A stretch of DNA of 52,747 nucleotides from Thermoplasmata archaeon (GTDB taxonomy: Archaea; Thermoplasmatota; Thermoplasmata; Methanomassiliicoccales; Methanomethylophilaceae). A program made the position numbers and the translations under genes. Below, piece by piece: positions 45,374-52,747 of the stretch (position 1 is the stretch's first letter; every line of letters starts with the position of its first letter). Where the stretch lies: contig SUSW01000050.1 of assembly GCA_015063235.1 (NCBI GenBank), positions 1 through 52,747 on the forward strand. Direction: 5' to 3'. The notes under the pieces were generated by a model. The model did not search any database and was not told the DNA's origin. It saw nothing but the letters and a program-made list of their open reading frames with translations.

Positions 45374-46861
45374 ATGAGGATCGGATTCGATAACGACTTG
45401 TATCTTCGCACGCAGTCCGAACACATAAGGGAACGTATAGCCAAATTCGGCGGCAAGCTGTATCTGGAGTTCGGCGGCAAGCTCTTCGATGATTATCACG
45501 CGTCGCGCGTGCTTCCCGGATTCATGCCTGACAGCAAGATCAGGATGCTCATGCAGTTCGGGCAGGATGCAGAAGCGATCATTGTGATCAACGCAGAGGA
45601 CATCGTCAAGAAGAAGATACGCAAGGATTTCAGTGTAGGATACGATCTGGAAGTCCTCAGGCTCGTGGACATGTTTCTCGACAGAGGGATAGGCGTGTGC
45701 GGCCTGGTCATCACCCATTTCAATGGACAGTCCGAGGCCGAGATTTTTCAGAAGAGAGCAGAGTCCAACGGGCTGAAGGTGTACAGGCACTATCTGATCG
45801 ACGGATATCCATCCAATGTCGACCTCATCGCATCCGATGAAGGATACGGAAAGAACGAATTCGTCCCCACAACGAAGCCTCTGGTCATAGTAACGGCACC
45901 CGGTCCTGGAAGCGGGAAGATGGCCGTATGTCTGTCGCAGCTCTACCATGAGAACAAGAGGGGTGTTCAGGCAGGTTATGCGAAGTTCGAGACCTTCCCG
46001 ATTTGGAATATCCCGCTCAAACATCCTGTCAACATCGCCTATGAAGCAGCCACTGTGGACCTCGCGGACGTCAATATGATCGACCCATACCATCTCGAGG
46101 CATACGGTGTAACGACAGTGAACTACAACAGAGACATCGAGATATTCCCAGTGGTCAATGCGATTCTGGAAGGTGTCCTCGGAAGCTCGCCATACAAGTC
46201 CCCTACGGACATGGGCGTCAACATGGCAGGGAACTGCATCATCGATGATGAGTTTGTCCGCAAGGCAGCCAATTACGAGATCATCAGACGCTACTTCTCT
46301 ACGCTCAGGGACCGCAGGGAAGGGAGGGCCACGCCTGAGACGCTGCTCAAGTCCGAAATCTACATGAAGAATGCAGGAATCACGCCAGAGTACCGTAAAA
46401 CGGTCGAGACGGTCAGAAATATCATGAAGGAGACCGAGAGGCCGGTCGTAGCAGCAGAGCTAGATGATGGAACCATCATCACAGGTAAGGCCACGCCTCT
46501 TACCACAGCGTCCTCCTCGATGATGCTTAACATGCTGAAGACGCTGGCAGGAATCGATGACAGTGTTCTGCTGATCTCCAAGGATGTCATCGAATCGGTA
46601 CAGAGGCTCAAGGTCGATAACCTGGGTTACAAGAATCCGAGGCTGCATCTCGATGAACTGCTCATCGCTCTGTCGATTCTCGCTAGGACAGATAGGAATG
46701 CGGAGAAGGCATTCTCCATGCTGCCTAAGCTCAGAGGCAGCGATGTCCATTCGTCAGTGATCCTGTCGGCGGTAGATGAGAATGTATACAAGAAGCTAGG
46801 CATGAACACATCCAGCGAACCGGAACATCAGACCAAGTGTCTGTTCCACGAGAGTTTCTGA
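45374..46861 (+). CDS. DUF1846 family protein
   Basis: 495 residues. MRIGFDNDLYLRTQSEHIRERIAKFGGKLYLEFGGKLFDDYHASRVLPGF (in parts) is the family's N-terminus. The central TAPGPGSGKMAVCLSQLYHE resembles a P-loop, followed by KHPVNIAYEAATVDL. The family is common in Clostridia and other Firmicutes and its role is unknown. TATA-like GTTTTATAGG (45336-45345) lies about 30 bases upstream of ATG. It stands alone on the plus strand and ends at a hairpin shared with htpG. Confidence 0.85.
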   Translation: MRIGFDNDLYLRTQSEHIRERIAKFGGKLYLEFGGKLFDDYHASRVLPGFMPDSKIRMLMQFGQDAEAIIVINAEDIVKKKIRKDFSVGYDLEVLRLVDMFLDRGIGVCGLVITHFNGQSEAEIFQKRAESNGLKVYRHYLIDGYPSNVDLIASDEGYGKNEFVPTTKPLVIVTAPGPGSGKMAVCLSQLYHENKRGVQAGYAKFETFPIWNIPLKHPVNIAYEAATVDLADVNMIDPYHLEAYGVTTVNYNRDIEIFPVVNAILEGVLGSSPYKSPTDMGVNMAGNCIIDDEFVRKAANYEIIRRYFSTLRDRREGRATPETLLKSEIYMKNAGITPEYRKTVETVRNIMKETERPVVAAELDDGTIITGKATPLTTASSSMMLNMLKTLAGIDDSVLLISKDVIESVQRLKVDNLGYKNPRLHLDELLIALSILARTDRNAEKAFSMLPKLRGSDVHSSVILSAVDENVYKKLGMNTSSEPEHQTKCLFHESF

Positions 46862-46872
46862 TAAGGATGGGC

Positions 46873-46888
46873 GGGCGGTCTGCCGCCC
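46873..46888. terminator. Hairpin between DUF1846 and htpG
   Basis: GGGCGG, loop TCTG, CCGCCC, then TTTCCC. It lies 12 bases after the plus-strand stop and just before the end of htpG on the other strand, so it may end both transcripts. Confidence 0.65.
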
Positions 46889-46895
46889 TTTCCCA

Positions 46896-48803
46896 TCAGA
46901 ATAGTTTGAAGACGTTTTCGGAGTATCCGAGCATATCCTCAACAGGCATTCCTGCCATCAGCAGCGCCTGATCGAGCATAATTTTGCACATAGCCTCTGC
47001 CTTGGGTTTGTCATTGGCATAGGCGTCCTCCAGCGCTTTGAACGCTGCATGGTTGGGGTTGATCTCAAGGACACGTTTCGCCTTTACGTTCTGTTCGGGC
47101 GATCCCGGGAGGTTGGCGAAGTACTTCTCCATCTCGAACGATACGTCTCCTTCGGTGCTCAGGCATACAGCATGGGTCTTCAGGTTTCTGGAGAGCTTGA
47201 CCGAATCGATCCTGTCACCCAGGGTATCCTTGACGAAGCCCAGGAGGTCCTTGGATTCCTCTTCTTTGGCCTCAGCCTCTTTCTTCTCCTCTTCGGTACC
47301 AAGGTCCAGATCCTTGCTGTTGATATCGCAGAACTCCTTTCCGTTGTAGTTCCTGAGTGTGCGCAGCGTGAACTCATCCAGTTCCTCTGTGAGGCAGATG
47401 ATATCATAGCCCTTGTCGCGGACCTGCTCGGCCTTAGGGAGCTGTTTGGCCCTGGCGATGCTTTCGGAGGATGCGTAGAAGATCTTATCCTGGCCCTCTT
47501 TCATCGACTCTGTATATTCCTTGAGGGTGATGGGTGCATCCTTCTCCATGGAATGGAACATGATAAGGTCCTTGAGGAGATCCGCTTTGGCACCCCAGCC
47601 TTCGACGATTCCGTATTTGAGCTGTGGTCCGAAGTTCTTGTGGAACTCGTTATAGGTCTCCCTGTCTTCGGTCAGTATCCTATCGAGATCGTTTTTGATT
47701 TTCTTCTCGAGATTGCTCCTTATCATGGCGAGCTGACGGTCGTGCTGGAGCATCTCCCTCGATATGTTCAGTGATAGGTCGGGCGAATCAACGATTCCCT
47801 TGACGAACCTGAAGCAGTCCGGCAGCAGGTCCTTGCATTTGTCCATGATCATGACTCCGGACGAATACAGCTGCAGTCCGGGTTCGAACTCCCTGCTGTA
47901 GAAGTTGTACGGTGCGACCTTGGGGATGAACAGCATTGCTTTGTAACTAACAGATCCCTCGGCGTTCACGCGGATGACGGAGATGGGTTCCTCATAGTCA
48001 TGGAACTTCTCCTTGTAGAACTTCTTGCAGTCTTCATCAGTGACTGAGGATTTGTCTCTCTGCCAGATCGGGACCATGCTGTTGACGACAGTGTCCTCGA
48101 TATGCGTCCTCCATTCCTTCTTGGGAGTGCCGTCCTCGTTAGTCTCGCCGGTCTCCTCCATGTCTCCCTTTTCGAGATACATGTGAATAGGCCATCTGAC
48201 GTAATCGGAATATTTCTTGATAAGCTCCTCCAGAGTGTATTCGCTGAGATACTGGCTGAAGCTCTCGTTCTCATCATCCTCGCGGATGTGCATGATGACA
48301 TCTGTACCGTAGGAGTCCCTCTCGCATTCCTTGATCGTGTATCCGTCGGCACCTTCGCTGGTCCACTTCCAAGCCTGGTCCTGGCCGTAGGCCTTCGATA
48401 TCACGGTGACCTTGTCGGATACCAGGAAAGAGGAATAGAAACCGACTCCAAACTGTCCGATGATATCTACATCCTTCCCTTCTTCGAGGTTCTTTTTGAA
48501 GTCAAGGCTTCCGCTGTGGGCGATGACACCGAGGTTCGCGTCCATCTCTTCTTTGGTCATTCCGATACCGTTGTCCGAGACGGTTACTGTGCCTGCTTCC
48601 TTATCCACCTTGACATCTATGCGGAAATCCTCCCTGGAGACGGGAACGTCGGATTCAGTGATGGATTTGTAATGAAGCTTATCGATCGCATCCGAAGCGT
48701 TGGAGATGATTTCTCTTAGGAATATTTCCCTGTGCGAGTAGATGGAGTTGATCATCAGATCGAGAAGCTGTTTGGATTCTGCCTTGAACTGTTTCTTACT
48801 CAT
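46896..48803 (-). CDS. htpG: Hsp90-family chaperone HtpG
   Basis: 635 residues. ATP-binding GHKL motifs: EIISNASDAIDKLHYKS, VSDNGIGMTKEEM, and IIGQFGVGFYSSFLVSD; the middle domain has VKGIVDSPDLSLNISREML with the conserved arginine region, and the C-terminus has MCKIMLDQALLMAGMPVEDM. It is full length without gaps. Bacterial Hsp90 is absent from most archaea, so this is probably a transferred gene; gut methanogens living among bacteria would be suited to acquire it. AGGGGGA precedes the ATG, and a TATA-like AGTAATATTTTA lies further upstream. Confidence 0.96.
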   Translation of the reverse strand: MSKKQFKAESKQLLDLMINSIYSHREIFLREIISNASDAIDKLHYKSITESDVPVSREDFRIDVKVDKEAGTVTVSDNGIGMTKEEMDANLGVIAHSGSLDFKKNLEEGKDVDIIGQFGVGFYSSFLVSDKVTVISKAYGQDQAWKWTSEGADGYTIKECERDSYGTDVIMHIREDDENESFSQYLSEYTLEELIKKYSDYVRWPIHMYLEKGDMEETGETNEDGTPKKEWRTHIEDTVVNSMVPIWQRDKSSVTDEDCKKFYKEKFHDYEEPISVIRVNAEGSVSYKAMLFIPKVAPYNFYSREFEPGLQLYSSGVMIMDKCKDLLPDCFRFVKGIVDSPDLSLNISREMLQHDRQLAMIRSNLEKKIKNDLDRILTEDRETYNEFHKNFGPQLKYGIVEGWGAKADLLKDLIMFHSMEKDAPITLKEYTESMKEGQDKIFYASSESIARAKQLPKAEQVRDKGYDIICLTEELDEFTLRTLRNYNGKEFCDINSKDLDLGTEEEKKEAEAKEEESKDLLGFVKDTLGDRIDSVKLSRNLKTHAVCLSTEGDVSFEMEKYFANLPGSPEQNVKAKRVLEINPNHAAFKALEDAYANDKPKAEAMCKIMLDQALLMAGMPVEDMLGYSENVFKLF

Positions 48804-48949
48804 TTCAAGTCCCCCTAAAATATTACTAAGTGAGATTGAGTGTTAGAACTTCTATAAGAACATTTGGTAAAAGGTTTCGTGTTCTTTGATAGTACGCCGC
48901 ATCAGTCTCTACCGGAGCGGTTCATACGGACAATATGCGTAACCTCTCT

Positions 48950-50059
48950 TCAAAGTTTGATGAGATCGTAGGAACCATCGCTGAGGCCTATCTTCTTGGC
49001 ATGTTCGAAGTGGGACTGCCAGCGGGTGCCTTTGTTGGTGGCGCCTAGGATGTCTTCGGGCTTCACACCTCCTGTCTGTTCGAAGAGTACGCTTCCAGGC
49101 AGCATCGGCTGCTGTTGTGCTAGATCGATGCATGCCTTGTCAAGGGATACAGGATCGGTGGATGCGAGTATCCCCACGTTGGGGATGATCGGGACGTCGT
49201 TGTGATTGTGGCAGTCGCATGTCGGGGAGATGTCCGTCATCAGGCTGATATGGAAGTTCGGTTTGCCGGCTATGATCGCCTTCGTGTACTCCACAATCTT
49301 GCAGTTGACGACCTCCATATTCTCGTCGTACTTTCCGAAGATTGCGTCGAACGGACACATGGCGATGCATCTTCCGCATCCCACGCAGAGGTTCTCGTCG
49401 AGATACATTTTCTTGCCTTTCATTGAAAGGGCATGTTGAGCGCATATCGGTGCGCACTTGCCGCATCCTCTGCACAGATCTTCGTTGATGCCGGGCTTGC
49501 TGGAGGTATGGAGTTCCATCTTACCTCTGCGCGAGGCACACCCCATTCCCAGGTTCTTCATAGCCCCTCCGAACCCTGTGACCTCATGGCCTTTGAAGTG
49601 ATTGAGCGTGATGATTATGTCGGCTTCAGCGATGGCCTGTCCGATCTTAGCTGTCCTCACGTATTCTCCGTTTTCCACCGGTATCTCGATCTCGTCTGAT
49701 CCTTTTAGACCGTCGCCGATGATGGTCTGGCATCCAGTCGTGACAGAGTTGAACCCATTGAGTTCGGCGCACTGCAGATGCTCTACTGCGTTCTTCCTCA
49801 TACCTACGTAAAGTGTGCTGCAGTCGGTGATGAATGGTATACCTCCCTTGGATTTCACCAAATCGGCTATGACGCGAACATACTGAGGCCGGGGATACGA
49901 AAGGTTGCCGTATTCTCCGAAATGGAGCTTTATGGCTACGAATTTCTTCTCCATATCCATGTCTTCTAGGCCCGCGGCCCTGATGAGCCTGTCCATTTTG
50001 ACAAGGAGGCTGTTATCGTCCTTTGTCCTGAGGTCGGTGAAGTATACTTTGGAGGTCAT
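48950..50059 (-). CDS. DUF362 protein with two [4Fe-4S] ferredoxin motifs
   Basis: 369 residues from ATG 50057-50059 (MTSKVYFTDLRTKDDNSLL); a longer frame to 50098 exists, but the TATA box TGTAATAATAC (about 50075-50088, minus strand) leaves room only for a leaderless start here. A DUF362 domain, with VAIKLHFGEYGNLSYPRP and TLNHFKGHEVTGFGGAMKN, is followed by two ferredoxin motifs, CRGCGKCAPICA and CVGCGRCIAMCP. The family is of unknown function, often in anaerobes, and probably a redox or metal-linked enzyme. It is monocistronic. Confidence 0.85.
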   Translation of the reverse strand: MTSKVYFTDLRTKDDNSLLVKMDRLIRAAGLEDMDMEKKFVAIKLHFGEYGNLSYPRPQYVRVIADLVKSKGGIPFITDCSTLYVGMRKNAVEHLQCAELNGFNSVTTGCQTIIGDGLKGSDEIEIPVENGEYVRTAKIGQAIAEADIIITLNHFKGHEVTGFGGAMKNLGMGCASRRGKMELHTSSKPGINEDLCRGCGKCAPICAQHALSMKGKKMYLDENLCVGCGRCIAMCPFDAIFGKYDENMEVVNCKIVEYTKAIIAGKPNFHISLMTDISPTCDCHNHNDVPIIPNVGILASTDPVSLDKACIDLAQQQPMLPGSVLFEQTGGVKPEDILGATNKGTRWQSHFEHAKKIGLSDGSYDLIKL

Positions 50060-50117
50060 GGCAGTCTGTAAGCTTTGCCGTATTATTACATTACCCATGA
50101 CTGTACATTTTTCAGTC

Positions 50118-50135
50118 AGTTCAACTAGTTCAACT
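50118..50135 (+). repeat. Tandem 9-mer AGTTCAACT
   Basis: AGTTCAACT occurs twice end to end (50118-50126, 50127-50135), in the gap between two divergent genes. It may be an operator half-site pair, or chance. Confidence 0.4.
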
Positions 50136-50139
50136 GTAT

Positions 50140-50394
50140 ATGTTCAAAGGAATTAAGAGTAAGGAAAACTTGACTAATATCATGGTTGACAGTTCGGAGC
50201 GTCTAGATTCCGCGGATGTGCTGAAGGGTATGCTCATCGTAGGCATAGTCTTCGTGCATATAGTAATCGTTCGCATGGACGTACTTGTGAGTGGAGCAGA
50301 TGCTTCCGGAACCGGTGTCCTGAGTGACAATTCGGCCGCCAGGAAGGTACTGGACCGTATTATGGCTAAAAAGGCCCAAAACACGGGTTGCTGA
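50140..50394 (+). pseudogene. Remnant of an acyltransferase-family membrane protein
   Basis: 84 residues. Residues 15-43 (MVDSSERLDSADVLKGMLIV, then GIVFVHIVIVR) look like the first helix of acyltransferase family 3 proteins (the R-x-x-x-LD-x-LKG-x-x-I/V-x-x-V-x-x-H pattern). These are normally over 300 residues, but here the frame leaves the pattern after residue 45 and ends at TGA 50392-50394, 70 bases before the hydantoinase start. Most likely a broken gene; a small functional membrane protein is possible. Confidence 0.45.
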
Positions 50395-50464
50395 CAATCC
50401 GCAGCCGTTCATCATGACCTCTGCGTCCATAACGGTTAATACGTTCATCCGCGGTTCGCCTTCT

Positions 50465-52429
50465 ATGGTATTGGGGCTTGGGATAGATACGGGCGGAACA
50501 TATACCGATTCCGTCGTAATTGATATGGATACTAAACAGATCGTATGCCGTTCGAAGGCGCTGACCACACGCGATGATCTGATCAAGGGGATCGTTGCGT
50601 CACTGAAAGGATTGGAATTCACAGATCACATATCCATTGTATCTCTGTCTTCAACGTTGGCCACCAACTCGATAGTCGAGGGGAAGAGCTGCCGTGTAGG
50701 ACTGATAGTACTTGGGAAGAAGTTCGGGCATACCGTCAGGGTCGCACAGTACGCATATCTCGATGCCCAGCTGGACCTGAAAGGCAGGACTGTGAAGAAG
50801 CTCGACATGGAGGAGGCCAAGAAGGCCGTGGAATCCATGAGAGGCAAGGTCGATGTCCTCGCTGTAGTGGGTTACATGAGTGTCAGGAATCCGGCGCATG
50901 AAGAGGCGGTGAAGTCCCTGGCGGAAAGGATACTGGGGATCCCGGTGGTCTGTGCACACGACCTTACTTCCAAACTCGGATTCGAACAGAGGGCGAACAC
51001 GGCCATAATCAACGCGGGTTTGATCCCGACGATCATCGATCTTATCAATGCGGTCAACAAGTCCTTGGAGGATCTCGGTATAGATGCCCCTCTGATGATA
51101 GTCAAAGGAGACGGTTCGATAATGAACGCTGCGACCGCGATCCGCAGACCGATCGAGACTATAATGTCCGGTCCCGCCTCCAGTCTGACCAGCGCAATGG
51201 TTCACACGGGCATCAGCGATGCGCTCATCGCGGATATCGGAGGTACCACCACCGATCTGGGGATAATCCATGGGGGATTCGTCCGCACGCTGGATTCCGG
51301 TGCGGTGGTAGGAGGCCACAGGACGAGGGTCCGTGCAGCAGATGTCAGCACATACGGTATGGGCGGGGACAGCAGGATCTCCGTGGAGAACGGAAAGATT
51401 AGGCTGTCCGCCATCAGGATCATCCCGATCTGCATAGCGGCATCGAAATGGCCCAGTGTGAAGGAGTGGATTTTGAATCTAACAGATCTGAAGTCATCGC
51501 CTTCCGATACGGTCTCTGACTGCGAGTTCTACACCCTCGCTTCCAATGAGGAGTATTCATATCTGACCGAGTACGACAGGAGGTTCCTGAGGACACTGAA
51601 GGACAGGCCGTATCCCGTCAGGGAGGTCTCCGAGGCCACAGAGATACCTTTCGACAGATTCTGCCTCAAGGATATGGAGTCCGAGGGTTATGTGACGAGG
51701 ATAGGCGTCACACCTACGGATATCCTGGCCGCCGAAGGCTCATACAGCGAGTACGATACAGAGGCTGCAAAGAAGGCGGTAGCCTTGCTGGCACACAAGG
51801 CCGGTATGGAGATGGATGCCTTCATAGCCGCCGCTAAGAAGGCGATCACGCAGAAGATCTGCAGATGCATCATGGACCATATGATCAGGTCGGAGACCGG
51901 CAAGGACGAGCTCACCGAGGCGGATTCCAGGGTAATCGAGGAGATCATAAAGGATACCAGCGATTATAACATCGGAATGAAGCTCAGGATGCCCATAGTC
52001 GGAATCGGGGCTCCCGTGGGGGCATGGCTTCCCGAAGTCGCCGGTTTCTTTGATACCGAGCTGATACTTCCAGAGAACTACGATGTCGGTAACGCGATCG
52101 GTGCGATATCCAGTTCCGTCACGGAAGTGGTGGAGCTCTCTGTCCGTGCGGCGTTCCAGGACTTCTCAGATGAGCCGGAATGCACGGTTTACAATGGCGA
52201 GACAGCTTTCGAGTTCTCTGACAAATGGGAGGCGATGGAGTTCGCTGTCGAAGAGGCCACCAGGATAGCCACCGCCAGGGCGATAGAATCCGGTGCTCAG
52301 GATGTGGTCATTGAGCACAAGATAGAGGAGACCTGCATCGATGTCGAAGGCAAGGGCAAGAAGGTCTTCCGCGGTGCCACGGTGATGGTGAGAGCCTCCG
52401 GGAAGCCTATGATGCATTGGTTCAATTGA
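50465..52429 (+). CDS. Hydantoinase/oxoprolinase A-like protein
   Basis: 654 residues from ATG 50465 (MVLGLGIDTGGTYTDSVV); the frame extends upstream to 50324 but without family sequence. The actin-like ATPase fold of HyuA shows in GIDTGGTYTDSV at the start, STLATNSIVEG, and ALIADIGGTTTDLGII (about 257-272). Family members hydrolyse hydantoins or oxoproline, usually with a HyuB partner; none follows here. Stand-alone archaeal members are of unknown role. The last third contains EVVELSVRAAFQDFSDEPE. Confidence 0.85.
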   Translation: MVLGLGIDTGGTYTDSVVIDMDTKQIVCRSKALTTRDDLIKGIVASLKGLEFTDHISIVSLSSTLATNSIVEGKSCRVGLIVLGKKFGHTVRVAQYAYLDAQLDLKGRTVKKLDMEEAKKAVESMRGKVDVLAVVGYMSVRNPAHEEAVKSLAERILGIPVVCAHDLTSKLGFEQRANTAIINAGLIPTIIDLINAVNKSLEDLGIDAPLMIVKGDGSIMNAATAIRRPIETIMSGPASSLTSAMVHTGISDALIADIGGTTTDLGIIHGGFVRTLDSGAVVGGHRTRVRAADVSTYGMGGDSRISVENGKIRLSAIRIIPICIAASKWPSVKEWILNLTDLKSSPSDTVSDCEFYTLASNEEYSYLTEYDRRFLRTLKDRPYPVREVSEATEIPFDRFCLKDMESEGYVTRIGVTPTDILAAEGSYSEYDTEAAKKAVALLAHKAGMEMDAFIAAAKKAITQKICRCIMDHMIRSETGKDELTEADSRVIEEIIKDTSDYNIGMKLRMPIVGIGAPVGAWLPEVAGFFDTELILPENYDVGNAIGAISSSVTEVVELSVRAAFQDFSDEPECTVYNGETAFEFSDKWEAMEFAVEEATRIATARAIESGAQDVVIEHKIEETCIDVEGKGKKVFRGATVMVRASGKPMMHWFN

Positions 52430-52514
52430 TTGTTGTCACAAGGTCATGTGTAAATACGGTTCTGTACGAAAGTGTGTGGAAATAGGCCCCGATTATCTGA
52501 AACTATCATCTTGT

Positions 52515-52532
52515 CGTTCCGGACTTTCACTC
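52515..52532 (+). repeat. 18-bp direct repeat, copy 1
   Basis: CGTTCCGGACTTTCACTC, followed at once by CACTTTCACTCG, so the 9-mer CTTTCACTC occurs twice here. Identical copy at 52640-52657. Confidence 0.7.
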
Positions 52533-52639
52533 CACTTTCACTCGTCGGATTCTAAGAAAGCTAGTCCGGATACGGGATCCGTAACGGCGGCCAGATGATC
52601 GGGGTTCACTAGGGTTCTTAGATTTACTCCAGAGATTTC

Positions 52640-52657
52640 CGTTCCGGACTTTCACTC
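52640..52657 (+). repeat. 18-bp direct repeat, copy 2
   Basis: Same 18 bases as copy 1, 125 bases downstream, just before a possible gene start. Confidence 0.7.
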
Positions 52658-52714
52658 ACCTCCCCTTCTCAGCTTCTTATACCGATAGGAGGATGATGTA
52701 TCGGAGGCTGCAGA

Positions 52715-52747
52715 TTGAAGGATAAACGGATCAGATCGTTGGTCATA
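52715..52747 (+). CDS. Possible start of a gene cut by the window edge
   Basis: TTG at 52715-52717 with GGAGG 7 bases upstream opens 11 codons (starting LKDKRIRSLVI; the first residue would be Met) that run to the edge. Too short to identify; the ribosome site and the ATG-less TTG start are the only evidence. Confidence 0.3.
   Translation, partial: MKDKRIRSLVI

Larger units (their letters stand above)
52430..52714. other. Intergenic region with direct repeats
   Basis: 285 bases after the hydantoinase gene. It holds an 18-bp direct repeat (next entries) and a short ORF-free stretch. No tRNA or terminator hairpin was recognised. Confidence 0.5.

Noticed and set aside
52515-52657. CRISPR array
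   Set aside because: Only two full copies of an 18-base repeat, 125 bases apart; no regular spacers and no cas genes.

Overview
The window reads as a chromosomal segment of a methylotrophic archaeon of the order Methanomassiliicoccales, of the gut Methanomethylophilus type. The main evidence is a set of methylamine:corrinoid methyltransferase genes (mtmB, mtbB, mttB) with an in-frame UAG (pyrrolysine) codon at the positions known for these enzymes. They sit beside archaeal informational genes (S13-S4-S11-Rpo3, PolD large subunit, Nog1) and archaeal lipid genes. By my reading all of the roughly 44 complete genes stop with TGA (39) or TAA (5) and none with TAG, which fits a pyrrolysine decoder. 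No tRNA, rRNA, CRISPR array or insertion sequence was recognised.

Layout. 1-8556: methylamine region. mtmC and the start of mtmB run leftward; from a shared 725-bp AT-rich control region mtbC-mtbB-mttB-mttC-DMT permease and two small genes run rightward, followed by an SMR transporter pair. 8602-11555: a ChlI/ChlD-like chelatase ATPase pair. 11644-13652: small membrane and regulatory genes, the first with an in-frame TAG that may be a new pyrrolysine protein. 13657-17826: a second, divergent mtmB without a corrinoid gene, an APC permease with a cysteine-rich tail, and a second SMR pair. 17977-20357: ribosomal and RNA polymerase genes; rpsD carries an apparent frameshift. 20439-28811 (minus): PolD large subunit, Nog1 GTPase, and a 1304-residue anchored surface protein with a lamin-tail domain.

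28980-35747: mainly membrane-lipid and redox genes. The plus-strand set is a tetraether lipid synthase-like radical SAM enzyme, a ferredoxin and geranylgeranyl reductase. On the minus strand are an HdrD-like protein, mevalonate kinase, a hypothetical protein and an aminotransferase. 35842-43342 (minus): a candidate stress or defence module of an Lhr-like helicase, a BrxD-like ATPase and a protein with two TerB-N-like repeats and a TerB-C-like end, with a CstA transporter in the middle. 43473-52429: bacterial-looking accessory genes (secreted lipase-like protein, DUF1846, HtpG, DUF362-ferredoxin, an acyltransferase remnant, a hydantoinase A-like protein), then a repeat-bearing intergenic region and perhaps the start of another gene.

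How it fits together. The methyltransferases move methyl groups from tri-, di- and monomethylamine to their corrinoid proteins, the permease and SMR genes probably move methylated amines across the membrane, the HdrD-like protein may take part in heterodisulfide reduction, and the chelatase pair may serve tetrapyrrole metal insertion. Functions are inferred from sequence read by eye; no database search was possible.
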